Assembly: GCA_013695355.1 (NCBI GenBank)
Contig: JACDAQ010000016.1
Location: 1 to 64,000 of the forward strand
DNA from: Candidatus Protochlamydia sp.
Lineage (GTDB): Bacteria > Chlamydiota > Chlamydiia > Chlamydiales > Parachlamydiaceae
Length of the DNA: 64,000 nt
Reading direction: 5' to 3'
Part shown: positions 47,835 through 57,369 of the stretch, piece by piece
Layout of the letters: every line of letters begins with the position of its first letter
How positions within the stretch are numbered: the first letter of the stretch is position 1
Made by a program: the position numbers and the translations under genes
The notes under the pieces: generated by a model
Databases searched by the model: none
What the model saw: the letters and a program-made list of their open reading frames with translations, nothing else
Told to the model about the DNA's origin: nothing

Positions 47835-47975
47835 AACCTGAGTTTGGAGTTTTTTCGCTCTTTGGGCTGCGTCAAAGCCTCGGGCTTGAAAAATAACTTT
47901 GAGGGTAATATTAATCAATATGACCCTCAAAGTTTCACGCTAGCCGAAAGGGCAAAAAAACTCCAAACTCAGGTT
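47835..47975. repeat. 141-base nested inverted repeat
   Basis: The outer arms (47835-47866 and 47944-47975) agree at 29 of 32 positions and begin AACCTGAGTTTGGAG. An inner perfect stem pairs AACTTTGAGGGT (47895-47906) with ACCCTCAAAGTT (47923-47934). The rest of the arms pairs only in parts. It has the shape of a MITE-like element or a very large hairpin. Confidence 0.85.
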
Positions 47976-48013
47976 AATATAGCCCATTGTCAAGCAGTAC
48001 CAAAGGGATTAAA

Positions 48014-48121
48014 ACACCCTGAAAGGGTGTCGGAACGACAGCCCAGTTCAAGGCAATCCCCAAAGGGGTTAACGCAGCTCTGGGAAAAAGAAAAAAAATC
48101 ATGCACCCTTGAAAAGGGTGC
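48014..48121. repeat. Cluster of short palindromes (ACCCTGAAAGGGT type)
   Basis: ACACCCTGAAAGGGTGT lies at 48014-48030, CCCCAAAGGGG at 48058-48068 inside a CCCAG/CTGGG stem (48042-48084), and GCACCCTTGAAAAGGGTGC at 48103-48121. An arrangement of CCCTGAAAGGG followed by AGCCCAG and CTGGG is known to me from dispersed repeats in other environmental bacteria. No coding function; the 124-codon frame across it is spurious. Confidence 0.75.
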
Positions 48122-48226
48122 TGGAGAAGGAATCAAAGCATTTTTCTTTTATATATTTTTACCTTACTTAGCTGGATTACTACTGCCAACTTTTATTCCC
48201 CTCGTCAGCCTCTATTAAGCAACTTT

Positions 48227-50290
48227 TTATAGAGAATAATCGGTATCGCTATCATAATAATCGGAGGAATCATCATCTGAACTGCAATCAAAATAGTATT
48301 GATTTTTTTTGTGAACTTTAACTTCAAATTGTTTTATTTCAGGATCACAAAGTGCTTGGGCTTTAGCCTGTAAATCATTTTTAACCACGAACTTGCGAAG
48401 GATTTGTACTTTTTCAAAAACAAATTCTCTTTTTTTGGAATCTATTGATTCATATCCGTTTGTTTTTTTATGCTGGTATCCGGAATACCTTTCTTGAAAA
48501 TATCGCTTACGAATAAGACGGTAATACGATTCTGTCGCCGCCTGGACAAGATCGCATTGGTTTTGACGAAATTGCCAAATATTGGTTTCTTGCAAAAGTG
48601 TAATGTGAATGCGGTCTCCAGTTTTTTGGAGTTTTGAACCTGACTTGAAAAATTGGATCACTGTTCCTTTAAATTTTTCTTTCTCAGGTATTGTTCCTCC
48701 GCCGTTTGGACAATTCCAATGAATACGTTTGATTCTATGGTTGAATTGCATGTGAATGTTTTTGGCATCAACTTTGAAATAAACTGAAACTCCCTTTTGG
48801 ATAAGAGAACTTATTCTTTCTCGAGTGGACTGTTCTTTAGAAACCTGAAGTTCGGTGGCTATAATGGATTTGCCAAGTTCAGGGTGAGTATCCTGATGAA
48901 TTTGAATTAAATTTTCAGCATAGGTAAAATTCCCTTCACCAATGAGTAAACGTGTTTTATACCCATTTTTGCTAAATTTTTTTATGCGTTGCAGAAGATT
49001 TATTTTTTTTTGATGGTTAATGTATAATTTTTCATAAATAGGTTCATCTATTTGAACACTGTAAATTTTAGGAATAGTTTTGATCAATTCTTCGCGTTCT
49101 TCATTAAGGAGTTGATATAATTTTAAGCAAATACCCTTTCTTTCTATTCGATTTGATTTGCTTTGATCTAAATATTTTAAATAAATTTCATAAAAAAATA
49201 TTTTTTTATCGTTGTCAACTAATTGTTTTATGTAACGACGGGCTAGATATCGGTTAGGACATTCTGCTATTGCCTTTATGCCTTCATTGGTAATTATAAT
49301 TTCTTTTGGATTGCTCCGTGATCGATATAAGTTTGCGAGTTTCTGATAGAGATCAAAATTATAAGGAGAAAGTTTAATCTCCTTTCTTAAATTTTTGATT
49401 GCTAAAAGGGTCGAATCTAATTTTTTATTTGGTTGCAATAAATAGTTATTTTGCAAAGTTTTAATTTCCAGCAAGCCATTCGGCCATTCAAAAATATCAA
49501 TTATTCGTATTTTAAAATCCTGCGAGAAAAGACAATTTTTTTTAATATCATAAATAAAGAATTGACCCGTTTGGCATCCAATAGCGACGGTTCCATCGAA
49601 AAGAGGGCAAAAAGCGCAGATGCTAGGATGGGTGAATCCTAAGGCTTTTTCTATATAAGAAGATGCATGAGATTGTCTGTATTGATTAAAATTTAAATTT
49701 TGAGGAAAGTTCAATTCTCTTATGATTTTCCATTCCAGCAAATTGGGTGGGATCAATGAAAAGCTTATTTTTTTTTCATTTTTTTTAAAAATTATTTCAA
49801 AATGCCAATTTTTAAATAACCATTCAATTTTTTCTTTTTCAGTAAATAGGTTGGGAGGAATGCCGATGAATGAAGCTTTATCGAAAAGCATCACAGCAGT
49901 CTTTTTTTTGAATAAATTATTAATTATTACCCAAATTTTATTATCTATTTTTTTAAAAACCAGGATTTTATTTTTTAACGTAATTGAAGCAATAATATTC
50001 AGAATTGGTTCTTGTTTCGTAATAAGGGGTGGGGAAGAATTTGGTGGGGAAGGTTGGGTTTTGCTGCTAAAAAGATTAATCAGTCCAATTCCGCCGCCAA
50101 TCAAACGGATGACATTTTTTAGATGTCCCGTTTCCAACATATCCGAAGCAATTAAAGTTATTGAAAATATACCTATAGTCTCAATGATTTTATTGAGAAA
50201 AGAAGAAGGGTTTTTAGGTTCAATATTTTCCGGATTCAACTGGGTTCGAATTATTGGACTGGTAAAATCTATCATTCTTTCTATATCCAA
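48227..50290 (-). CDS. Membrane-anchored protein with BMT5-like (DUF2431) methyltransferase fold
   Basis: This 687-residue protein has a hydrophobic N-terminus (two segments at about 30-75, including ITLIASDML and LIGGGIGLINLF), a long middle part with some TPR-like helices (LYQKLANLYRSRSNPKE), and a C-terminal domain like the eukaryotic 25S rRNA uridine-N3 methyltransferase BMT5. GEGNF at 451-455 is its AdoMet motif, followed by IIATEL, VYFKVDAKNIH and WNCPNGGG at 525-532 (in BMT5: F-N-x-P-H-x-G-G). An Asp/Ser/Tyr-rich tail ends the protein. The AT content is much higher than that of the nuo genes next to it. It could methylate host or own RNA, or be an effector; unknown. Confidence 0.68.
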   Translation of the reverse strand: MDIERMIDFTSPIIRTQLNPENIEPKNPSSFLNKIIETIGIFSITLIASDMLETGHLKNVIRLIGGGIGLINLFSSKTQPSPPNSSPPLITKQEPILNIIASITLKNKILVFKKIDNKIWVIINNLFKKKTAVMLFDKASFIGIPPNLFTEKEKIEWLFKNWHFEIIFKKNEKKISFSLIPPNLLEWKIIRELNFPQNLNFNQYRQSHASSYIEKALGFTHPSICAFCPLFDGTVAIGCQTGQFFIYDIKKNCLFSQDFKIRIIDIFEWPNGLLEIKTLQNNYLLQPNKKLDSTLLAIKNLRKEIKLSPYNFDLYQKLANLYRSRSNPKEIIITNEGIKAIAECPNRYLARRYIKQLVDNDKKIFFYEIYLKYLDQSKSNRIERKGICLKLYQLLNEEREELIKTIPKIYSVQIDEPIYEKLYINHQKKINLLQRIKKFSKNGYKTRLLIGEGNFTYAENLIQIHQDTHPELGKSIIATELQVSKEQSTRERISSLIQKGVSVYFKVDAKNIHMQFNHRIKRIHWNCPNGGGTIPEKEKFKGTVIQFFKSGSKLQKTGDRIHITLLQETNIWQFRQNQCDLVQAATESYYRLIRKRYFQERYSGYQHKKTNGYESIDSKKREFVFEKVQILRKFVVKNDLQAKAQALCDPEIKQFEVKVHKKNQYYFDCSSDDDSSDYYDSDTDYSL

Positions 50291-50331
50291 ATGCTGGTTT
50301 AAATGATTATATTAAAATACCCAAGTGAATT

Positions 50332-51762
50332 TTATGCAAACATGCTGAAGAGCGACCAGGGCGAAAATGAAAACAGCAAAATGGATGCAAAGGAGATAGC
50401 GCCCACTACAGCGGCCGGCCAGGAAATCAATACGTTTTCTTTATCCTCTGATGCCTCAGAGAACATAAATCCAATGATCCTTAAATAATAGTAAGCCGAA
50501 AGTATCGTTGTCGCCAATCCTACAAGCACCAGTCCATAATTACCAGCCTGAAAAGCGACGCTGAAAACATAGAATTTTGCCAAAAAGCCCGCCGTGGGTG
50601 GTATGCCAGCAAGTGTTAGCAGGCAGAGAGAAAGAATTCCCGCAAGCCAAGGCGAACGGCTAAACAAACCATTGAGATCATTCAACATCACACCATTGCT
50701 ATGCCTGTCTAAAAAAGCTATTACAGAAAAACACCCAAGCGTGGCGATCGTGTAAATGATAAGATAAAAGGCCAAAGCAGAAAAAGCTTCAGGAGTACCG
50801 ACAACCACCGGTATTAATAAAAATCCCGCATGGGAAATACCCGAATAGGCAAAAAAACGGCGCAGATGAAACTGCCGCAGTGCAACGAAATTCCCATAGA
50901 TTAGGGTAAGATACGCAAGGACCGTTAAAACCTGGGCCCAGGCAGGATCAAAATGTGGGAGAGCTCCAAAGAAAAGCCGCACAAATGCGGCAAAGGCGCC
51001 AGCTTTAGTTCCAACAGCCATAAATGCGGTAACCGGAGTGGGGGCGCCATCATAAACGTCCGGGGCCCAGGCATGGAAAGGGACAAGGGCTGCCTCAAAG
51101 GCCAGGCCAAGCGTCACAAAAGCAATGCCGCAGTAAAATAGCATACGGTCTGAGGTATTTTCAAGGCTTTGAAAAGCAGGAAGCAGAGCATCCAGCCGCG
51201 TTGTGCCTACAGCCCCATAAATCAGTGCAATTCCGTAAAGCAGGAAAGCAGCGGCCAGAGAGCCCATGATAAAATATTTGAAAGCGCTTTCATGCGAATG
51301 CTCCCATTTTTTCATGTACCCGCAGAGAACATACAGAGAGATGGAAAGGGTCTCAATCCCTAAAAAGAGGGTCAGAAAATCGGCTGCCGAACCAATCAGG
51401 ATCAATCCAAACAGGCAGGAAAGAAGCAGAAAATAGTATTCCCCATGCGTAGCCTGAAAACGTTGAAAAAATGAGACGGACAAAAGGGCCGCCCCTAAAC
51501 CGATCATTAAAAAAAGAGGTGTAAAAAAGCGGGAAATTGCATCCGAACGTATCCAAGGCGTCAGTAAGGGGTTTTCGCTTTCGGGAGCAAACATAAAAGC
51601 AACCAGAGCTGCAAAAATAGTTCCTAAAGCGATCAAATAGGAGGATTTCTTGGCAAAAGCTGAAAAAAAGCTTTCAAGGAGGATTAAAACCAAAGCTCCG
51701 AACAAAAGAATTAATAAAGGTGCGAGCGAAGCAAGATCGGATAGGTGCAGGACTGTTTTCAT
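50332..51762 (-). CDS. nuoN: NADH-quinone oxidoreductase subunit N
   Basis: This 476-residue polytopic protein is one of the three antiporter-like proton-pumping subunits in the membrane arm of complex I. The family core is seen in LYVLCGYMKKWEHSHESAFK with YFIMGSLAAAFLLYGIALIY after it, and the second half has YSGISHAGFLLIPV with the His/Lys residues of the channel. It is the last gene of the operon and overlaps nuoM by four bases. The downstream gap of 41 bases holds no clear terminator. Confidence 0.97.
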   Translation of the reverse strand: MKTVLHLSDLASLAPLLILLFGALVLILLESFFSAFAKKSSYLIALGTIFAALVAFMFAPESENPLLTPWIRSDAISRFFTPLFLMIGLGAALLSVSFFQRFQATHGEYYFLLLSCLFGLILIGSAADFLTLFLGIETLSISLYVLCGYMKKWEHSHESAFKYFIMGSLAAAFLLYGIALIYGAVGTTRLDALLPAFQSLENTSDRMLFYCGIAFVTLGLAFEAALVPFHAWAPDVYDGAPTPVTAFMAVGTKAGAFAAFVRLFFGALPHFDPAWAQVLTVLAYLTLIYGNFVALRQFHLRRFFAYSGISHAGFLLIPVVVGTPEAFSALAFYLIIYTIATLGCFSVIAFLDRHSNGVMLNDLNGLFSRSPWLAGILSLCLLTLAGIPPTAGFLAKFYVFSVAFQAGNYGLVLVGLATTILSAYYYLRIIGFMFSEASEDKENVLISWPAAVVGAISFASILLFSFSPWSLFSMFA

Positions 51763-53216
51763 GGAGCTCCCTTTAAAAATGCAATTTTTTCAACCGTCGG
51801 TTCGATATGCTTTAACACACCCATTGGATAGAGGCCGATCCACAGGATTAGTCCTATCAAAGGAATGGCAATAACTAGCTCTTTGCGAGTTAAATCCACC
51901 CACCTTTCCTGATAAACACCCGGATCTTCAAAGTAAACTTTTTGCATCCAGCGCAGCAAGTAAACGACTGATAAAATAATAATCAAACCTAAGAATCCGG
52001 TCAGCCAGGGATACAGACTAAATAGACCGAAGAAAATAAGCAGTTCGCCTACAAAATTATTAGTGCCGGGAAGAGCTGCAGAGGAGAGCACGAAAAACAA
52101 AGTGACCCAGCACAAACGGGGCATGTAGCGGGCCAGCCCTCTTTCAGGACCGATGTCAGTTGTACCGATGCGCTCTGCCAGCCAGCCGGCGGAAAGAAAA
52201 AGAGCCGTAATGGTTATGCCATGATTAACGGCCTGTAAGATTGCCCCCTCCCTTGCCGCCTCGCTCGAAATAAATAGGCCCACTAAAAGGAAGTTAACAT
52301 GGGAAAAACTGGAGTAGGCTAACAGGCGTTTAAAATCACTTTGTTTCCAGGCGGCCAAGGCCCCGTACATAACGCCGGCAATTGCCAGGCCTAAAAGCCA
52401 GGGGCTCCATTCATTAATAACGTCTGGAAAAAGTCCAAGGCATATTCTAAGGATCCCATAGACGCCGGCCTTTGAAAGGAGCGCCGATAGGAGGACCGTA
52501 CCGCTGGTCGAGGCTTGAAAATAGGTCTCGGGTAGCCATCCATGAAAAGGGAAAAGAGGGATTTTTACTGCAAAAGCAAGTAAAAAAAAAGCAGCCAGCC
52601 ATTTTGCATAGGGGGAGGAATGGGCAAAAGAAGCGAGCTGTTCAATGTTGAATGTAGGGGCTCCTGCTTCGACTGAGGCCAGATAAAGGGCCAACACAGC
52701 TGCGATCATCAAAATAGAGCCCGCAAACATGTACAAAATGAATTTTAAAGCGGCCGTGCGCCTTTTCGCCCCTCCCCATAAACTGATGATGAAATAAAGG
52801 GGAAGAAGCATCGATTCCCAAAAGATGGTAAAAAAAAGAAGGTCGGATGAAGTAAAAAAACCAATCAAAAGCCCTTGTAGAAATAAGATTAGGCCATAAA
52901 ATAGATGGGGGTGGGGTATATCCCTGTCAGCTGCCAGAATGGTGATAGGAACCACGAGCGCTGTCAGGTAAACAAAAATAAGCGATAAGGAATCGATCCC
53001 CAAAGCAAATTGAATAGACATGGCTGGAAACCAATCGTGCGAGCTGTTAGATCCCTCCCCGCTTCCTGGCGTGGCCAAAAGCATCAAAAGTGGAACAAAG
53101 CTAAAAAATACCGCTAGGCTTTTCAATGTCCGCTTCTCATTGACAGGCAGGGTAAAAAGGACCGCAGAAGCTGCCAAAGGCAATCCAAAAAGCCACATTA
53201 CCATCGAACTAGGCAT
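51759..53216 (-). CDS. nuoM: NADH-quinone oxidoreductase subunit M
   Basis: This 485-residue antiporter-like subunit pumps protons in the membrane arm. Characteristic stretches are FWESMLLPLYFIISLWGG, PLFPFHGWLPETYFQASTSG and LLAYSSFSHVNFLLVG. Glu in FWESMLLP is the family's key acidic residue. It has about 14 hydrophobic segments and normal length. It starts nine bases after nuoL and overlaps nuoN with ATGA. Confidence 0.97.
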   Translation of the reverse strand: MPSSMVMWLFGLPLAASAVLFTLPVNEKRTLKSLAVFFSFVPLLMLLATPGSGEGSNSSHDWFPAMSIQFALGIDSLSLIFVYLTALVVPITILAADRDIPHPHLFYGLILFLQGLLIGFFTSSDLLFFTIFWESMLLPLYFIISLWGGAKRRTAALKFILYMFAGSILMIAAVLALYLASVEAGAPTFNIEQLASFAHSSPYAKWLAAFFLLAFAVKIPLFPFHGWLPETYFQASTSGTVLLSALLSKAGVYGILRICLGLFPDVINEWSPWLLGLAIAGVMYGALAAWKQSDFKRLLAYSSFSHVNFLLVGLFISSEAAREGAILQAVNHGITITALFLSAGWLAERIGTTDIGPERGLARYMPRLCWVTLFFVLSSAALPGTNNFVGELLIFFGLFSLYPWLTGFLGLIIILSVVYLLRWMQKVYFEDPGVYQERWVDLTRKELVIAIPLIGLILWIGLYPMGVLKHIEPTVEKIAFLKGAP

Positions 53217-53225
53217 GAAATCCCC

Positions 53226-55097
53226 TCAAATAATGAAATAGAAAATTAAACAGGCTGTACCCATTACCATCCAGGCAATGTAGGAGCGGATCTGTCCGCT
53301 TTGGATTTTTTGCAAAAGGGCAGATGCCCCTTGCGCACCCTCTCCAGCCACATCAATCGAGGCTTCAAAAACTTTTGGTTCAAAAAATTCGGCAATTGAT
53401 CTGGCTAAAGCAGCTAGAGGCCTTACAATTGCCATATCGTAAAAATTTTCGACGTAAAAACTTTTTTGTAGCAATTGAAAGGGCTTGCCGAGCCTTGGAT
53501 AAAATAAAATATAGGCTAAGGCGGTCAGGGCTGTACCAAGTATCGATCCCGCAGTAGCCAGTAAGACTCCTTCAGATAAATGAAGACCGGTGCTAAGGTC
53601 TTTTTCTAGAGGATCGATGCCGATCCCCATTAAAAAAGTTTCCAGCGGAGGTTCGGTGCTGAAGGCAAAGCCCAAAAATCCGCCAGCCATTGAAAGCAGG
53701 GCGAGTACAGAAATTGGCAACAGCATGACTATAGGAGCTTCTTTGACAGTGTTTAATTCCACTTGGCCTGAACGGGGCTCTCCTATGAACGCAAGGCAAT
53801 AGGCGCGTATAATGTAAACTGCTGTAAGGACCGAGGCGAAAAGACCGATGTAGTAAAGAATTTGCGGTCCTTTTAGATGCTCAAGCTCAAGGATTAGATC
53901 TTTGCTAAAAAAGGCGGCAAACGGTGGGACTCCAGCTAATGCGACTGCCCCAATCAAAAAGAGCCAATGCGTTTTGGTGAAGATTTTAGCAAGCCCTCCC
54001 ATTTTTTCCAATTCAGTCGTTCCATGCATCATATGGACTACATTACCAGCCGAAAGGAACAGAAGGGCCTTGATAAAGGCATGCATGGTCAGATGGAACA
54101 TGGCTGCATAATAAGCCTGCACACTGCAAGCTAAAAACATGAAGCCTAGCTGGCTTATTGTGGAATAGGCCAAAACTCTCTTTAAATCCTTTTGCGCCAA
54201 TGCGCACAAAGCGGCAAAAAGGGCGGTCGCTGCCCCTACAATGCCTATGACCTGAAGCGTCAAAGGAGCAATATTGAAAACATCGTCCAGACGGACGATC
54301 AGATAAACCCCAGCTGTCACCATTGTCGCTGCATGGATCAGGGCGGAGACAGGCGTTGGGCCCTCCATCGCATCAGGAAGCCAGGTATATAAGGGCAGCT
54401 GGGCCGATTTTCCAGTAGCCCCCCAGAAAAAAAGCAATGTCATCGCAGTAAATAAAGGGAGTCCAACAGATAAAGCCTGGCCAGCTGCCGAAGTAATGGC
54501 ATCAATGTCAGTTGTGCCAAAATGGGTCAGCGTAAGCAAGATCCCCAGCAATAAACCGAGATCACCGATCCGATTGACAACAAAGGCTTTTGTAGCGGCC
54601 ATTGCTGCGGATGGACGGTAATACCAAAATCCGATCAACAGGTAGGAGGCCAGTCCGACCCCTTCCCAGCCGATAAAGAGAAGGGTCAAGTCACTTGCTA
54701 AGACCAGCAAGAGCATGGCAAAAATAAAAAAATTCAAACAGGCAAAATATCTGGCAAAATCTTCTTCATGGTCCATGTATCCGATCGAATAGACATGAAT
54801 TAGAAAGCCTACCCCAGTAATGATGAGGCACATAAGCAATGAAAGAGAATCGATCTTTAAAGCAAAATCAATTATGATTCCTTTGACGCTCAACCAATTA
54901 TAGAGAAAAACGCTTTCGGAGGACATTCCCCGGCCTGTGTAGATGGCGGTCAAGGCAGCAAAGCTTAGAAATGAAATTAAAATAGTTCCGCAACCGATCC
55001 AACCGGCCTGCTTGCGGTCAACTCGGTCAGACAAGATCATAAGAGTTAAAAAACCAAGCACAGGCAGGAAAAAGGCCAAAAGTAGCACGGCTGACAT
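53226..55097 (-). CDS. nuoL: NADH-quinone oxidoreductase subunit L
   Basis: This 623-residue protein is the distal antiporter-like subunit whose C-terminal helix runs along the membrane arm. Core motifs seen are LFIGWEGVGLASYLLIGFWY, QLPLYTWLPDAMEGPTPVSA with LIHAATMVTAGVYL, and RVLAYSTISQLGFMFLA. The C-terminal part after residue 500 carries the lateral helix and final membrane segment (AWMVMGTACLIFYFII). Normal length. It starts two bases after nuoK. Confidence 0.98.
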   Translation of the reverse strand: MSAVLLLAFFLPVLGFLTLMILSDRVDRKQAGWIGCGTILISFLSFAALTAIYTGRGMSSESVFLYNWLSVKGIIIDFALKIDSLSLLMCLIITGVGFLIHVYSIGYMDHEEDFARYFACLNFFIFAMLLLVLASDLTLLFIGWEGVGLASYLLIGFWYYRPSAAMAATKAFVVNRIGDLGLLLGILLTLTHFGTTDIDAITSAAGQALSVGLPLFTAMTLLFFWGATGKSAQLPLYTWLPDAMEGPTPVSALIHAATMVTAGVYLIVRLDDVFNIAPLTLQVIGIVGAATALFAALCALAQKDLKRVLAYSTISQLGFMFLACSVQAYYAAMFHLTMHAFIKALLFLSAGNVVHMMHGTTELEKMGGLAKIFTKTHWLFLIGAVALAGVPPFAAFFSKDLILELEHLKGPQILYYIGLFASVLTAVYIIRAYCLAFIGEPRSGQVELNTVKEAPIVMLLPISVLALLSMAGGFLGFAFSTEPPLETFLMGIGIDPLEKDLSTGLHLSEGVLLATAGSILGTALTALAYILFYPRLGKPFQLLQKSFYVENFYDMAIVRPLAALARSIAEFFEPKVFEASIDVAGEGAQGASALLQKIQSGQIRSYIAWMVMGTACLIFYFII

Positions 55098-55099
55098 TT

Positions 55100-55399
55100 T
55101 TACCCTCTCAACTGATTGTATTGATCCACATCCACCACTTGTTTGGAGCGGAATAAATTTATCACGATCGCCAATCCCACAGCTGCCTCAGCTGCCGCTA
55201 CAACAAGCACAAAAAAGACCCACATGAGACCTATTTCATTGCCCCATGCTCTCGAAAAAGCGACGAATAATAAATTCGCGGCATTCAGCATGAGCTCGAT
55301 CGACAGGAAGAGGATTAGTGCATTTCTTTTTATTAAAACGCCTATGCCCCCGATAGCAAACATGGCCATACTGATTACTAGATAAAATAAGCTATCCAA
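55100..55399 (-). CDS. nuoK: NADH-quinone oxidoreductase subunit K
   Basis: This small membrane subunit of 99 residues has three helices; the conserved Glu residues are in [16 protein letters not shown] and [14 protein letters not shown]. The start is taken as the TTG at 55397-55399, because AGGAGG lies six bases before it and the resulting length (about 100) is the family norm. A longer frame from 55435 would overlap nuoJ by 35 bases and add 12 residues not seen in other NuoK. NuoJ then ends just before the new start. Confidence 0.9.
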   Translation of the reverse strand: MDSLFYLVISMAMFAIGGIGVLIKRNALILFLSIELMLNAANLLFVAFSRAWGNEIGLMWVFFVLVVAAAEAAVGLAIVINLFRSKQVVDVDQYNQLRG

Positions 55400-55400
55400 A

Positions 55401-55907
55401 CTATACCTCCTTCCTTCCGATGTAAAGGGCACCAATCACCGCCACTAAAAAAATCATCACCACTGCTTCAAAAGGAAAAAAGAAATCAATATACAGAAGG
55501 CGTCCCAAGGATTGGGCTGTACCATACTGTGGACCGACCATTTCCTGATCAAATGGCAAACGGGAAAGCTGCATGCCGAAAAATAAAAGTGCCCCGACAA
55601 AAAGAGCACCTGCAGCCAGCAGAATTAGAGGCTTGCTGCCTGGAGGATAATGATCGATTTGTTGATGGGCATCCTGAAAAAGGACCAGGACAAACATAAA
55701 AATTACTAAAATTGCCCCTGCGTAAACCAAAATTTGCATGGCAGCAATAAACTGGGCAGATAATTCCAGATAAAGGGCTGCGACACAAATAAGCGTAAGC
55801 AAAAAGCATAAGCTTGCCCGTACGGGATTCCTTACAAGCAGGATGCCCATTGAGGATAAGATTAGAATGCTTCCCAGCATCCATTGGAAGGGTGTGGCGA
55901 TCGGCAT
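55401..55907 (-). CDS. nuoJ: NADH-quinone oxidoreductase subunit J
   Basis: This 168-residue membrane subunit has five helices. The family helix with a pi-bulge is seen in [23 protein letters not shown] (around 52-75). It ends [14 protein letters not shown]. The ribosome-binding site for nuoK lies in its last codons. It starts eight bases after nuoI. Confidence 0.95.
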   Translation of the reverse strand: MPIATPFQWMLGSILILSSMGILLVRNPVRASLCFLLTLICVAALYLELSAQFIAAMQILVYAGAILVIFMFVLVLFQDAHQQIDHYPPGSKPLILLAAGALFVGALLFFGMQLSRLPFDQEMVGPQYGTAQSLGRLLYIDFFFPFEAVVMIFLVAVIGALYIGRKEV

Positions 55908-55915
55908 GAGTATTT

Positions 55916-56395
55916 TTATATCTCCCTGTTTGGATCGCGTCCGGAATCTCCCGGGGACTTTTCTGTGAGCATATCTTTGGTAAAAATCAATGATTCCCTT
56001 GTAAATCCTGAGAGTTCAAACTCACCGCTTAAAATGATCGCTCCGGTAGGACACGCCTCTTCGCAATAACCGCAATAAATGCAGCGGAGCATATTGATCT
56101 GAAAATCTGAGGCATATCTTTCGCCACGAGAATGCACATCCCCCGGCATGTTTTCGGCAGGTTTTACATAAATGGCCTGCGAGGGGCAAACAATTGCGCA
56201 AAGCTCGCATCCCACGCAACGCTCAAGTCCATCGCTCCACTTGGTTAAATAATGGCGGCCGCGCGAACGGAGCGGCAGGACCCTTTTTTCTTCAGGATAG
56301 CGGAGAGTGACAGGCCGGATAAAGGCGTGCTTAAGTACAATAAATAATCCTCCGATCAGGGTCATGATCTTATTCAAAGTATCTCTCATCTTCAC
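55916..56395 (-). CDS. nuoI: NADH-quinone oxidoreductase subunit I
   Basis: This 159-residue subunit of the peripheral arm carries two 4Fe-4S clusters (N6a and N6b). Both motifs are complete: CVGCELCAIVCPSQAI and CIYCGYCEEACPTGAI. The N-terminus is amphipathic and lies on the membrane. It overlaps nuoH by four bases. Confidence 0.98.
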   Translation of the reverse strand: MKMRDTLNKIMTLIGGLFIVLKHAFIRPVTLRYPEEKRVLPLRSRGRHYLTKWSDGLERCVGCELCAIVCPSQAIYVKPAENMPGDVHSRGERYASDFQINMLRCIYCGYCEEACPTGAIILSGEFELSGFTRESLIFTKDMLTEKSPGDSGRDPNREI

Positions 56396-57369
56396 ACCAA
56401 AGTTAAATAGGCCGTTACAATTAAATTAACAAGAGAGAGAGGTATCAGTACCTTCCAGCCAAAGCTCATCAACTGGTCATAGCGGAAGCGAGGCAAGGTG
56501 GCCCGCACCCACATGAAAATGAAAACAAAAATTGCCACTTTTACGACAAACCATAGGACCGGAATATTTCCAGGACCCAGCCAGCCTCCAAAAAATAACG
56601 TTGTTGCAATGGCTGAAACAGCCAGAATATTGATGTATTCGCCAAGGAAAAATATTGCAAACTTCATCCCCCCATACTCGGTGTGATAACCGGCGGTCAA
56701 TTCCTGCTCCGCTTCAGGGAGGTCAAAGGGAGCGCGGTTCGTTTCGGCAAACGCAGTGATAAAATAAATCAAAAAACTAACCGGATTTGTCCAAATGAAC
56801 CAATGCTCCTGTTGCAGTTCAACCATTTCCCGCAGGCTCAAAGTACCGGCGGAAAGGACAACGGTCAAAAGGGATATTCCCATAGGGATCTCGTAGCTGA
56901 TCATTTGGGCCGTCCCGCGCAAGCCTCCAAGAAGGGAATAGCGGTTGTTTGAGGCCCAGCCCGCTAAAACAACGCCATAAACAGCTAATGAAGAAATTGC
57001 CAGCAAAAAGACAATTCCCATGCTGACATCGGCAATTTGTAAATCAATGGCCTTTCCACCAATATAAACCACTCCTCCGACCGGGATGAGCGCAAAAATA
57101 AACAAGGCGGAAAATAAAGAGATGGCCGGCGCAAACCAATAAATGAACGCATCCACCCCGGCCGGCTGAAAACGTTCTTTGCAAAGAAGTTTAATCCCAT
57201 CCGCAATCGGCTGAAGCAAGCCTAATGGCCCGGTCCGGTTAGGACCTAAACGGAGCTGCAGGCGTGCCATAATGACCCTTTCCAAAAAAGTCATATAGGC
57301 CGCGGCGCCGAATAGCACTGCAATTAACACGGTCCCCTTTGCAAGGACAATGAGCACTTCTTCAAGCAT
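56392..57369 (-). CDS. nuoH: NADH-quinone oxidoreductase subunit H
   Basis: This 325-residue membrane subunit lines the quinone chamber. Family signatures are LQLRLGPNRTGPLGLLQPIA and DGIKLLCKE near residues 35-65, NRAPFDLPEAEQELTAGYHT with YSGM-like EYGGMKF, and MWVRATLPRFRYDQLM near the end. Eight hydrophobic segments. It overlaps nuoG by eight bases. Confidence 0.98.
   Translation of the reverse strand: MLEEVLIVLAKGTVLIAVLFGAAAYMTFLERVIMARLQLRLGPNRTGPLGLLQPIADGIKLLCKERFQPAGVDAFIYWFAPAISLFSALFIFALIPVGGVVYIGGKAIDLQIADVSMGIVFLLAISSLAVYGVVLAGWASNNRYSLLGGLRGTAQMISYEIPMGISLLTVVLSAGTLSLREMVELQQEHWFIWTNPVSFLIYFITAFAETNRAPFDLPEAEQELTAGYHTEYGGMKFAIFFLGEYINILAVSAIATTLFFGGWLGPGNIPVLWFVVKVAIFVFIFMWVRATLPRFRYDQLMSFGWKVLIPLSLVNLIVTAYLTLV

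Noticed and set aside
47844-48218. 124-codon plus-strand frame with a hydrophobic end
   Set aside because: It runs through the 141-base inverted repeat and the palindrome cluster; its sequence is dictated by these repeats and shows no family pattern.
55400-55435. Upstream start for nuoK
   Set aside because: It would add 12 residues not typical of NuoK and overlap nuoJ, while a TTG with AGGAGG six bases before it gives the normal length.
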